DNA from: Closterium sp. NIES-65
Taxonomy: Eukaryota; Streptophyta; Zygnematophyceae; Desmidiales; Closteriaceae
NCBI GenBank assembly: GCA_948144175.1
Contig: CANXME010000897.1
Location: forward strand, 635,001 to 699,000
DNA: 64,000 nt
Direction: 5' to 3'
Position 1 is the stretch's first letter. Each line of letters begins with the position of its first letter. Shown in pieces: positions 54,680 to 64,000 of this stretch. Made by a program: the position numbers and the translations under genes. The notes under the pieces were generated by a model. It saw nothing but the letters and a program-made list of their open reading frames with translations. It had not been told where the DNA came from and did not search any database.

Positions 54680-55184
54680 GACAACAGTAGACTAGCAGTA
54701 CCAACTGTAGGACAGGGGCAGTGCAGTGACAGAAGCGCTGCTCTCACCAGACAAGGCGGTTCGGGCAGCTCAGTAGCACAGCAACACGGCAACACGGCTG
54801 CTCGGACGGCTCAGCACCAACTGCGGCTCCGCGGCACCAGCGGCTCGGCTCCTCAGGCGGCTCGGGCGGGTCGGGCGGCTCGGGCGGGTCGGGCGGCTCG
54901 GGCGGCTCGGCTCCTCACCGGCTCAGGCGGCTCGGGCGGCTCGGGCAGGTCGGGCGGCTCGGGCGGCTCGGGCGGCTCGACTTCTCAGCGGCTCAGGCGG
55001 CTTGGGCGGCTCGGGCGGCTCGGGCGGCTCGGGTGGCTCGGGCGGCGCGGGCGATGGGGCCGCTGGTAGGGTGGTGGGGCCGCAAGGTAGGTGGCGGGGC
55101 CGCAGTGGGAGGGGCGGCGGGGCCGGAGTGAAGGGCGGCGGGGCCGCCGTGAAGGGCGGCGGGGCCGCTGAGAAGGGCGGCGGG
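54680..55184 (-). repeat. Leader of Cop-G, gag-proximal part
   Basis: It matches bases 1-310 of Cop-A, then GGCGGCTCGG and GGCGGCGGGGCC units. It continues at 62409 beyond Cop-H. Confidence 0.8.
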
Positions 55185-55297
55185 TGTCAGAATGACTATC
55201 AAGAACAACAGTACAAATATGAAACCCTAAACTGGTGTACCCCCTATGGTGTGACCCACTACAGCCTAGAACCACACAAACATTATAATGTTTGACA
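55185..55297 (-). repeat. 3' LTR of Cop-H (113 bp, internally deleted)
   Basis: On the plus strand TGTCAGAATGACTATCAAG replaces the longer TGTCAGAATGAGAAAC...ACTAGCAAG of the 5' LTR. The purine hairpin lies at 55299-55320. Confidence 0.9.
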
Positions 55298-55567
55298 CAC
55301 CCCCATAGGCAAAGTGGGGGAGACCTAGGGGTCACAAGACCAGTCAAGGCAAAGCAAGGCAAACAAGCTTAGGGTGGATCTCGAGGATTCCACACAAATT
55401 CCGAGCACAAGTAAGCGGTCACAAGACCAGTTCACATGCAGTTTTATAACAGAGCAAGAGGTACAATGATCACAACCTAGCAAGGGCAAACATGCAGGTA
55501 TATATATAATGATCACAGTACAGGCAAGGTCAAGAAGTAAGCAAGTGAGGAACAGTCGACACAAGGC

Positions 55568-58020
55568 CTAGAAGAGTGCAAAACGCTGATGGTCAACAGG
55601 CGGAAGCGCCTTGGTGAACACATCAGCAGTGTTGGCCTCAGTGGCCACGTAACGCAGAAGAAGCTGACCACGCTGCTGTAGCTCTCGAGCTAGAAAGTAA
55701 CGCAGAGCAATGTGCTTCGTCCTGTGCTCCAGTCTGTGCTCCTGACACAAGGCTATGGTTGCCTTGTTGTCGACGTACAGCACTGGAGGAGAACGAGGCT
55801 GCTCTCCAAGGTCAGTCAGCAGGTAGGTGAGCCAGCGAAGCTCCTGGGCAGCCATGGACGTGGCGTAGATCTCAGCCTCACAGGTGGAGCCGAGAACAGA
55901 AGAGGAACGAGTAGAACGCCAAGAGACAGAGCCAGAGCCAAGACTGAAGGTGTAACCCTGAGACGACCGTTGAGTAGTCTGGTCGTCTGCCCAAGAAGCG
56001 TCTGAGTGCCCAGTGAGAACAGGCCGGTCTCGCCCTCCAAGCACTAGCCCCATGCCCGACGTACTGCACAAGTAGCGCAACACCCTCTTAGCTGCATCCA
56101 TGTGCTCCTTCCGATGACGGCCGGGAGCGACATAGCGTGCTAAGATGCTGAGAGGGTATGCAAGGTCAGGTCGAGTGCAGGTCATCAGGTACATGAGGCA
56201 GCCCACAAGCTCTGGATACAGACCACTCGGCTCTACGGACTCATCTGAAGGCAGAGCTGAGAGCGAGTGTCCCGTAGGCAGAGGAGTGGACTGAGGCGAG
56301 GAGTACGTGAAGCGGAAGCGCTGAAGGACCTGCTGCACCATGTGTGACTGAGTCAAGGTGATGGTGCGCCGTGCTCTGTCCCGGGTGATCCGCAAGCCAA
56401 GATAGCTTGTCAGTTCACTTAGGTCTGTGCACGTGTGTCTCTTCTGCAGCTCCGACTTCACGTGAGCGAGACCAGCTGTGTCAGAAGTGGCAAAGACCAA
56501 GTCGTCGACGTACACGAGGATGTAGAACGGCGGCAGTGAGGTGTCGGTGCGTAGAAACAGCGACGGGTCAGCAGTAGAAGGAGCGAACCCAAGAGCCGCA
56601 AGTGTAGTCCTCAGTGTGTCGTGCCACTCACGTGGCGCCTGGCGGAGACCGTAGACTGGTCGCCTGAGGCTCCACTGGGTACCAGGAGGAAACGACCCAG
56701 TGAAGCCAGGTGGGCGGCGCAGCCAGATCTCCTCGTGCAGGCTGCCCTGCAAGAAAGCTGTGCTGAAGTCAAGAGAGTGGAGCTCGTAGTCACGCTGAGC
56801 GGCAACGTGTAGCAGAACCCGAAGAGTGGTCATCTTCGGGGTCGGGGAGAAGGTCTGGAAGAAGTCAACTCCCTCTCGCTGACTGAAGCCTCGTGCAACG
56901 TAACGCGCCTTGAAGACAGGCGGAGAGCCCGGCGGCCGCTTCACCCTGAAAATCCACATGCCACTGACGATGTTCGCCCCAGGTGGGGGAACCTCGTGGA
57001 CGTAGGTGCCAGTGGACTTCCAGGAAGCCATCTCTGTGTCCATGGCTGGCTGTCCAGTAGGGACCGGCCATCGCCTCTGCGTAAGAGCGTGGGGTCGGGA
57101 TGTCTGGTGCATCCGGGTCTCCCTCAGGGGCAACAAGCATGGACACGAGATGGGGCAAAGCAGCGGCAAGGCAACTAAACTCCTCCTGTCTGTCCTCAAG
57201 AACGTCCGTGCCAAGAGCACACTCACCCCCGACGGACGGAGGACAGACAGACTCAGACTCAACAACAAGACTCGCAGCGTAGTCTAGACGACACGCAGCT
57301 GCAAAGTCGACAAGCTCAGTGACTAAGGCAGACGCAGCAGCGGACTCAAAGGAAGGGTCAGTGACAACTGTAGCCAGGAGACGTGTGACAGTAGGACTGG
57401 CAGCGCGAAGGGTGTCTGACTCCGGGTCAGCAAGAGCAGGAAGAGAGGACGCAGGAGGCGACGGGAGAGCGACACGCTGTGGAGCAGTGGACTGACGGAC
57501 AGCAGGAGGACGCTGACGCTGGACACGACTACCAGTGGTAGTAGCACGACCAGGCGACGCTCGACGAGACGCAGGTGACACAGGACGTGACGTAGGCTCA
57601 CGTCTCTCAGCAAGACCTCCAGTCGGACCAGTGTAAGGAGTAGGCACAGGGAGTGGGGAGGCAGGCGGTAACTGTGGCTGTGACTGGACAGACGGCGGAC
57701 ACTCTAAGGCGAGAGGAGGACAAGGAGGAGGAGTCTGACCAAGAACCTGCTGAAGGAGCGGAACGAAGTACGGCCGTGGCCGTGCAGCAACTCCCGAACC
57801 AGTAGAGACACCAGCGGCAGGGTCCTCAGCACCAGCAGAAGCTCCACCCTCCGGGTCCCCCACTCCAGCGGCAGCAGCAGCACCTCCAGCAGCACCAGTA
57901 GCACCTCCAGCAGCAGCAGCACCTCCAGCAGCAGGGTCCGCAGCACCCACAGCAGCTCCAACGCCCGGGTCCTCAGTACGAGCAGCACCTCTAGCAGCAC
58001 CGCCAGCAGCAGCAGCACCT
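55568..58020 (-). pseudogene. Cop-H linker end, RT and RNase H
   Basis: After a frameshift near 58020 the linker continues (GAADPAAGGAAAAGG), then LECPPSVQSQPQ and PYTGPTGGLAERREP. A deletion near 57050 removes the codons for SSQWQS and shifts the frame. RT and RNase H then run intact: WIFRVKRPPGSPPVFKARYV, YVDDLVFAT, HSDASWADDQ, STCEAEIY and ANTADVFTKALPP. A one-base loss near 55575 changes the last residues. Confidence 0.9.
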
Positions 58021-61000
58021 CCAGACCAGGGTCCGCAGCACCCGCAGCAGCGTCAACTCCGGGGACCCCAGCACCAGCAGCTCCACTCCGGAGACGGATG
58101 TGCCGAGCGTACAACTCTCGAAGCTGTGGGGAAGAGGGCGGCTCCCGCCGTGGTGGGGAAACACGAGTACCAACTCCAGTAGCACCACGAGCCCGAGACG
58201 TACCCTGCCGGAGGCTGCAGTACCGTGAGTACCACTCACGTAGCTGTTGTGAAGAGGGAGGTCCTCCAGGCGCCTCACAGTCAACTGCAACACCACCAGG
58301 CTCAGCACCCCCAGACTCAGCAACGCCAGGCTCAGTACCCCCAGACCCAGCACCCCCAGGCTCAGCACCCCCAGTCTCAGCACCCCCAGACTCAGCACCC
58401 CCAGGCTCCACCCGCTCAGGCTCCGCACGCTCAGGCTCCGCACGCTCAGGCTCAGCACCTCTAGCAGGACGCGAGTCGACAGCTACCTCGGCAGGCTCAA
58501 CCGGGTCTACCTGAGAGACACCTGAGGGAGCGGCACCCTGAGTGGGAAGGGGGTCTACCACAACAGCACCTGGCGCGAGGAAGAGAGGCGGGGGAGGGAG
58601 CGGGGCAGTGCGGTAGGGGAAGAGGCGGTAGAAGGGCACGGACTCGTCAAAAGTAACGTCCTGAGAGGGGAAGACGCGGTGCGAGGCGGGGTGGTAAAAC
58701 TGCCAGCCAGACGCATCCGGGACAAAGCCAAGAAAGACACAGGGAGCAGTGCGGGAGGAGAGCTTGTCCGCAGACGTGTTGCGAACAAAAGCTCGGGATC
58801 CCCAGACACGGAAGCGTGACGCATCGCCAACCTCCCCCGTCCACAGCAGTGTGGGCGAGGTCTCCGGCAAGGAGACACGGGGCCAGAGGTTGAGCTGATG
58901 CGCAGCGTACCGGACCGCAAACGGCCACAGAAAGTGGGGGGCAGCCGCGTGGACTAAGGAGGTACGAGCGACCTCCATGACCAAGCCAATGCGGCGCTCA
59001 GCAACCCCATTCTGCTGTGGAGAGGCCGGAAGCGTGAACGACTGGCGAATGCCGTGCTCGGCACAGTAGGCTGCCAAGAGGTCGGAGGAGAACTCGCCAC
59101 CTCTGTCAGAGTGCAAGCGCAGGACAGGAAACTCCGAGCGAAAACGCTCTCGCAGCTGAAGACGTGCTCTGCTGATCCAAGGGATCAGGACATCAGGGAC
59201 TTCACCCTTGGTGCGCAAGGGGAAGACCGTGGTGTAGCACGAGTAGTCGTCAACGACGATCAAGAAGTACCTCTCCTGGCCCTGACCACGAACGCGGGCT
59301 GGGCCCCACACGTCCATGTGGAGCGTCTGCAAAGGAGCTGTCGTCGGGGGGAACGAGGAGGAGTGAGGGGCAGCGCGCTGCCGCCCCTCGACACAGGGAA
59401 GACAAGCAGGAGCAAGGGAGGGTGGGAGGGGAGGGAGTACCCGAGGAAGACCAGAGACAAGGTGCCGGGAGTGCATGCCCCGAAGGCGCTGCACTGACGG
59501 GTGACCAAGTCGGTGGTGCCAGAGGACAGTCTTGTGCGCTAGAGAGCGACACGAGCAGGGGGCAGACAGCTGACCTGACGCAGACGCAGACGCAGACGCC
59601 GCTACCTGAGGGGACTCAGTGGTCAGTGTGTACAGGTCCGACCCCGGCTGCCGAGTGAAGGTAGCCAGGTGTCGGCCCGTCCGAGCACACGTGCAGTGTG
59701 TCACACGCTCGTAGGCAGGGGTGAACTGGTGAACACCCCCATCCTGAAGCGCACAACCCGCCACCAAGTTCGTAGAGAACGAGGGGAGGTGGAGACCTGA
59801 CAGTGTGCCCGACGGGACAGCAGGACAAGGAAGGACAGTGGAGGAGGTCGCAATGACCGGACCCCCAGAGGGGTCAGCGAGCGAGACAGCGACTGGTCGA
59901 GCAAGGGGCTCAAGAGCAGTGCGGTCACGAAAGAAACAGCGCGAAGCGCCTGAGTCTAGAGTGAAGGTGTGCAGTGCCTCAGTGGACTCAGTAGTACCTG
60001 GGGTGGCGGACACACAAGCACCTAGAGCAGTAGCCTCACTAGCACCTGGGGCAGCAGACACGCAAGCACCTAGGGCTGCAGCCTCACTCGTGCGGATGCC
60101 TGGGTCAGGCGGAACACACAGGTACTGGTCCTCCTCTCCACTAATAGTCAATGCATACATGGCTTTGAGAATAACATCAAAATCAAGAGCATAGATATCG
60201 ATATCCTTCTTGAGGAGATCAGCCCACTGAGGGAGCTCAGGAGCGTCAGGAAACTGAGTACGCCACGCGTCATCTAGGCGAGAGAAGCAGCGCTGCGCAG
60301 TGTGCGCCCTCCCGCACGTCTGTCCCTTGCGGCGACCAGTGCGGATGACGTACGTGCAGCTAAGGCTACCCCCCCCACCCCCGTGCTGTAAGTACCACTC
60401 ACGAAGCTCCTGGGAGGACTGAGGGTGCTGCGCGCTCTGGCCAGTGCCAGAGCCTCCACGACCACCACCGCCGCCTCCACCACGACCACCACCGCCCCTG
60501 CCGCCTCCACGTCCACTGCCGCCACCACCACCGCCCCCACCCCGGCCACCGCCGCCGCCGCTGCCTCCACCACTCCCACCGCTGCCACTAGCCCCTCCAG
60601 CCCCGCCACCACCCCCACCGCCGCCACCACCCCCACCACCGCCTCCCCCGCCGTCACCCCCACCGCCCTTGCCTCCCCTGCCCTTGCCGCTGCGACGCCC
60701 GCTGGGAGCGGACGCAGAGCCGACCTGCTCAGCACCAAGGAGGTCGACAGCAGCAGCAGAGGCGACAGAGGGGAGCAGGGGGGAGGGGGAACACCCCTCG
60801 AAGAAAGGGGTGCGGGGGTCGCCACGAGAGGTACCTACAGCTACAATACTCTTCTCAGCTGCAAGTAGTTCCTTCTCTAGGGCGGTAATGGTGAGCTCAG
60901 TGGGGCAGCGAGCTAGGAAGTGGTCCCTGACTGTACGCAGAGTGTCAGGGAGGCGGGTGACTAGGTGGTAGAGAGTGAGCCAGAGCGGGGGAGGGTTGGA

Positions 61001-61456
61001 GGCAAGAAACTCAGCGGGCATGGCGGCACGGAAGCGGGCATCACTAGTGCGGAGGTGAGTGATGAGGTCAGCGACTGTCTGGAAGGCGGACAGGTCGGGG
61101 AACAGGTAGGGAAGCGAGAGGCGGCCTAGTGCAGCTGAGGCCGGGGAGGAGTAGCGCGCAACTACAGTAGTGTACAGGGCCTGCGCAGTCTGATGCTGGC
61201 CAAAGTGCTCGCGCTCGTCGACTGGCAGGGAGTTGCGAATAGCAAAGCGGGCATGGGCATCGCGAGTCTGCCACTGTGAGCGAGCAGTAGCAGCAGCAGT
61301 AGTAGCAGGAGGAGGGACTGTGCCTAGTGCGTGATCGTACAGCGAGATATCCTCTCTGGCAGTGAGCTGGAGGAACAGGTGCAGATCATCGAGCCAGGTC
61401 TCAAACTTAATCGGGCGGCCCTCAGCATCGAACGAGAGAACTGGAGGGCTAGCCAT
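58021..61456 (-). pseudogene. Cop-H gag, protease, integrase and linker
   Basis: ATG 61456-61454 begins VLSFDAEGRPIKFETWLDDL. The gag core, poly-Gly tract (60470-60670), LREWYLQHG, C-X13-C-X3-H-X4-C (CTYVIRTG to HTAQRC), DSGASRCFF, integrase zinc site (LWHHRLGHPSV, CLPCVEGRQ) and catalytic core (HMDVWGPARV, RLHSDRGGEFSS, SPQQNGVAERR) are all in one frame. The linker has GGAEPGGA-type pentapeptides and two more LREWY/LRELY modules. The frame is lost near 58020. Confidence 0.92.
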
Positions 61457-62257
61457 AGCTGAAGTAGCAGTAGCAGAAGTAGCAGTAGAAGTAGCAGTAG
61501 CAGCAGCAGCAGCGGTAGTAGTAGCAGTAGCAGTAGCAGTAGTGGTGCTGCTGCTCAGGTAAGGAGGGCGCGGCCCGGCTAGGACGGCGCGGCTCGGCTA
61601 GGGCGGCGCGGCTCGGCTAGGGCGGCGCGGCTCGGCTGGGGCGGCGCGGCTCGGCTGGGTCGCGCGGTTCGGCTCGGGTCGCGCGGTGCAGCTGGGGTCG
61701 CGCTGTGCGGCTCGGCCGTAGAGGGGCGAGCGCGGGAGGGGCCGTTCGGGGGCCGGTCGGGGCTAGCGCGGGGCCATTTGGGGGCCGTAGGAGGCTAGCG
61801 CGGGGCCTTAAGGGGCCGTGGGAGGCTAGCGCGGGGCCTGAAGGGGCCGTGGGAGGCTAGCGCGGGGCCTTACGGGGCCGTGGGAGGTTAGCGCGGGGGC
61901 CGCACGGGGCCGTTCGAGGCTAGCGCGGGGCCAATCGGGGCCGTAGGAGGCTAGCGCGGGGCCGTAGGTGGGCCGTGGGAGGCTAACGCGGGGCTACACG
62001 GGGCCGTTCGGGGCTAGCGCGGGGCCATAGGGGGGCGTGAGAGGCTAGCGCGGGGCCGACGCGGGGCCTTAAGGGGCTAGCGCGGGGTCTTAAGACGGGG
62101 CCGTGAGAGGCCGTAAGGGGCGACGCGAGGGGCCGTGAGGGGCCTGAAGGGGCGACGCTAGGAACGAGGCGCACGAGGGCGCGAGGAAAAGGCGGCGCAC
62201 GAGGGCGCGGCTAGCGGAAACGGTGGGCCCTAACGTTCCGGTCCTAGGTGGAACCTA
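61457..62257 (-). repeat. GC-rich tandem-repeat leader of Cop-H
   Basis: A (GTAGCA)n-like stretch at 61457-61555 comes first. Then plus-strand units of about 30 bp around GGGAGGCTAGCGCGGGGCC follow (61740-62100). Confidence 0.75.
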
Positions 62258-62403
62258 GGCTCGTAATACCATGTCAGAATGAGAAACAGGAATGTGTGTG
62301 ACTAGCAAGAACAACAGTACAAATATGAAACCCTAAACTGGTGTACCCCCTATGGTGTGACCCACTACAGCCTAGAACCACACAAACATTATAATGTTTG
62401 ACA
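62258..62403 (-). repeat. 5' LTR and primer site of Cop-H
   Basis: LTR 62272-62403 (132 bp). The primer site at 62258-62271 reads TGGTATTACGAGCC, more divergent from initiator-Met than in the other elements. Confidence 0.9.
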
Positions 62404-62408
62404 GCGGG

Positions 62409-63101
62409 GCCGCAGTGAGAGAGGCGGCGGGGCCGCAGAGAAGGGCGGCGGGGCCGCTGAGAAGGGCGGCGGGGCCGCAGCGAGAGAGGTGGCGGGGCCG
62501 CAGTGAAGGGCGGCGGGGCCGCTGAGACGGGCGGCGGGGCTGCAGCGAAGGGCGGCGGGGCCTCAGTGTGAGGCGGCGGGGCCGGAGGGAAGGGCGGCGG
62601 GGCTGCAATGTGAGGCGGCGGGGCCGCAGCGAAGGGCGGCGGGGCCGCAGCGAAGGGCGGCGGGGCCGCTGAGAAGGGCGGCGGGGCCACAGCGAGAGAG
62701 GCGGCGGGGCCGCAGCAAAGGGCGGCGGGGCCGGTGAGACGGGCGGCGGGGCCGCAGTGAAGGGCGGCGGGGCCACAGTGAAGGGCTGCGGGGCCGCAGC
62801 GAAGGGCGGCGGGGCCGAATCGACGGGCTGCGGGGCCGCTAGGGCGTTGGGGCCGCTAGGGCGGCTCGACGAAGTGAGAGCCCGGAGCGCGACTCGGGCT
62901 GAGCGCGCTTCGGGCAGGAAAAAACTCGATGTGGTGGGCCCTAGGCACAGTTCCCACGGGGGAACCTGCTCGATACCATGAGGAAATTAGAACGAGAATG
63001 AAAATGACTATGGAATGAAAGTGATACAAATATGCAACCCTAGAAATGTGTACCCCATATGGGCTACCCCACTAAAGCCTAGACAACATTATAATTTGAC
63101 A
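62409..63101 (-). repeat. Cop-G leader (distal part), primer site, 5' LTR
   Basis: GGCGGCGGGGCCGC units run to about 62870. The primer site TGGTATCGAGCAGG lies at 62965-62978 and the LTR at 62979-63101 (123 bp). The layout matches Cop-A at 310-1164. Confidence 0.88.
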
Positions 63102-63810
63102 CCGCAACGAGGCGGCCAAGGCGGCTCGCCGTGGAAGAATCTCGGCGGCTCGCGAAGAGAAGCGGTTGTCTAGCGCCTCCCGCGAGAGAAGATGCTCCCA
63201 TAAATGGCAAATCGCTCGTCTGCAGGAAAAAAACGTGAAATCTGTTAAAAACCCGTTCAAAAACAGATCCAAACGAAAAAAAAAAAAAAAAAAACGGTTG
63301 CATGAAGAAGTTGATAAACACATATCGGGGATTAAGCGCATGTCCGCGAATGTCGCCGCACCACCAGCAAGCACATATCGGGGACAACTGCGATGACAAG
63401 CTGCGAGTGCGACTGCGTCGTCGCTTTCATATGGCCAAGGCGTCTCGCCATAGAAGAAACTTGGCGGCTCGCCAAGGGACGTGTTCGGTGAAGATTTGTA
63501 TTGGCGAAGCGACGTGGAAGGTGAGGCGCCGCGACGAGCTCGAAGCCATGTTCATTGATGGCGGCGAGAAGGAGAAGGACCTCACGGGATCTTCATTGAT
63601 GGCATTTCTTCTTGCTTGTAACGACCAAGGCGGTGGTCAGTCGTAGTTAAAAGGCCTGCAAGAGACGACAACAGGTTAGTCAGCTTCCCAAAAAGCGATT
63701 GCAGAAAGAGTTTTGTTAGAAAAACGCGTGGTTGTTAAAACGATGCGCTTACCTCCACTGCGTCGGTAAAGTCTTGTACTGGCAGCGCGACGGATAGGGG
63801 AGGCGCCGCG
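63102..63810. other. Unassigned low-copy stretch
   Basis: It contains an A-run of 19-20 bases (about 63279-63298). It also holds two imperfect copies of a roughly 45 bp block, GGCCAAGGCGGCTCGCC near 63113 and GGCCAAGGCGTCTCGCC near 63433. CACATATCGGGGA occurs twice (63320, 63373). A plus-strand frame of 114 codons (63302-63646) has no recognisable domain. Confidence 0.4.
63302..63646 (+). CDS. Hypothetical open frame (114 aa)
   Basis: It starts ATGAAGAAGTTG and is basic, with segments such as KLRVRLRRRFHMAKASR and EATWKVRRRDELEAMF. I recognise no family. The internal repeats of this stretch and the lack of splice or promoter signals leave it uncertain. Confidence 0.15.
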   Translation: MKKLINTYRGLSACPRMSPHHQQAHIGDNCDDKLRVRLRRRFHMAKASRHRRNLAARQGTCSVKICIGEATWKVRRRDELEAMFIDGGEKEKDLTGSSLMAFLLACNDQGGGQS

Positions 63811-64000
63811 TGTGAAGAAATGAGGAATGAAGAAGAGAGGGGTTGCACTAGCAGCAGTTGGCATACATATAGGAAACCCTAATTGGGTTGTACTCGCTAT
63901 AGAGTACCCCATTGCAGGCGAGACAAATATAACATTCTAACACACCCTCATAGCCAAAGTGGGGTGTAATCAGCACAATGAGCAAGCAGGCATAGAGCAG
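63811..64000 (-). mobile_element. Cop-I: 3' end of a copia-type element
   Basis: 3' LTR 63811-63942 (132 bp): the minus strand starts TGTTAGAATGTTATATTTG and ends ATTTCTTCACA. To the right follow a purine tract and hairpin variant (CCCTCATAGCCAAAGTGGGG on the plus strand) and the 3' untranslated region, which runs off the window. The LTR is related to the LARD LTR at 23107. CCGCG (63806-63810) is the candidate target duplicate. Confidence 0.85.

Larger units (their letters stand above)
55185..62403 (-). mobile_element. Cop-H: Ty1/copia nested in Cop-G leader
   Basis: This 7219 bp element has LTRs 55185-55297 and 62272-62403 and a perfect target duplicate GCGGG (55180-55184, 62404-62408). The 3' LTR lacks a 19 bp segment near its end relative to the 5' LTR; otherwise the two look nearly identical. 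The polyprotein has few breaks (frameshifts near 58020, 57050 and at the very end). It is a separate subfamily, closest to Cop-B in gag. Confidence 0.93.
48501..63101 (-). mobile_element. Cop-G: Ty1/copia split by Cop-H
   Basis: 3' LTR remnant 48501-48539, 3' untranslated block and purine hairpin 48540-48760, gag-pol 48748-54679, leader in two parts (54680-55184, 62409-62964), primer site 62965-62978 and 5' LTR 62979-63101. The remnant is identical to the corresponding part of the 5' LTR. Cop-H inserted in the leader with duplicate GCGGG. Confidence 0.9.

Overview
The window is a retrotransposon graveyard from a nuclear plant-lineage genome. A broken nuclear large-subunit (26S) rRNA gene of green-plant type, introns with GT-AG ends, initiator-tRNA-Met-like primer sites, Ty1/copia and Ty3/gypsy chromovirus polyproteins and a hAT-like MITE all say land plant or streptophyte alga. 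The very high GC and Gly/Ala/Pro-rich polyproteins remind me of zygnematophyte (Closterium-like) assemblies, but that is an inference from memory. I see no bacterial or viral genes.

Layout, left to right. 1-9927: nested minus-strand elements. Cop-A (5' end only, running off the left edge) sits in the gag of Cop-B; a 7.2 kb Ty3/gypsy chromovirus (Gyp-1, 1385-8556, TSD TTAGC/TTACC) sits in the same gag; and Gyp-1 carries three copies of a 375 bp terminal-repeat miniature element (TRIM). 9928-12411: low-copy DNA with possible host exons, a 518 bp hAT-like MITE with a perfect 8 bp TSD, and spacer flanking the rRNA gene. 12412-22155: a 5'-truncated 26S rRNA gene on the minus strand, split by a 7505 bp plus-strand copia (Cop-C, TSD CGTTA). 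23107-24551: a non-coding 1445 bp LTR element (LARD-like, TSD CTTCA) at the stop codon of a candidate host gene whose exons lie at 24554-25241. 26058-33446: Cop-D, lacking its 3' LTR, with TRIM-4 in its 5' LTR. 33658-41164: Cop-E, a young full-length copia with identical LTRs and a single 1947-residue gag-pol frame. 41487-48500: Cop-F, a chimera with an inverted pol segment. 48501-63101: Cop-G, whose leader was split by Cop-H (55185-62403, TSD GCGGG). 63811-64000: the 3' LTR of Cop-I, running off the right edge.

The copia elements share an architecture that I do not recognise from described families: short LTRs (113-134 bp), a 0.5-1.1 kb leader of extremely GC-rich tandem repeats, a gag with a long poly-glycine tract and a non-canonical C-X13-C-X3-H-X4-C motif, and a long integrase-RT linker made of GGAEP-type pentapeptides. 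A short LREW(Y/F) module is repeated in gag and in the linker. Cop-E looks like the best local source of enzymes. The TRIMs and the LARD code for nothing and would need such a helper. The TRIM is the most unusual item: an apparent tRNA-like RNA polymerase III promoter straddles its LTR/primer-site junction.

Names such as Cop-A or Gyp-1 are local labels used only here.
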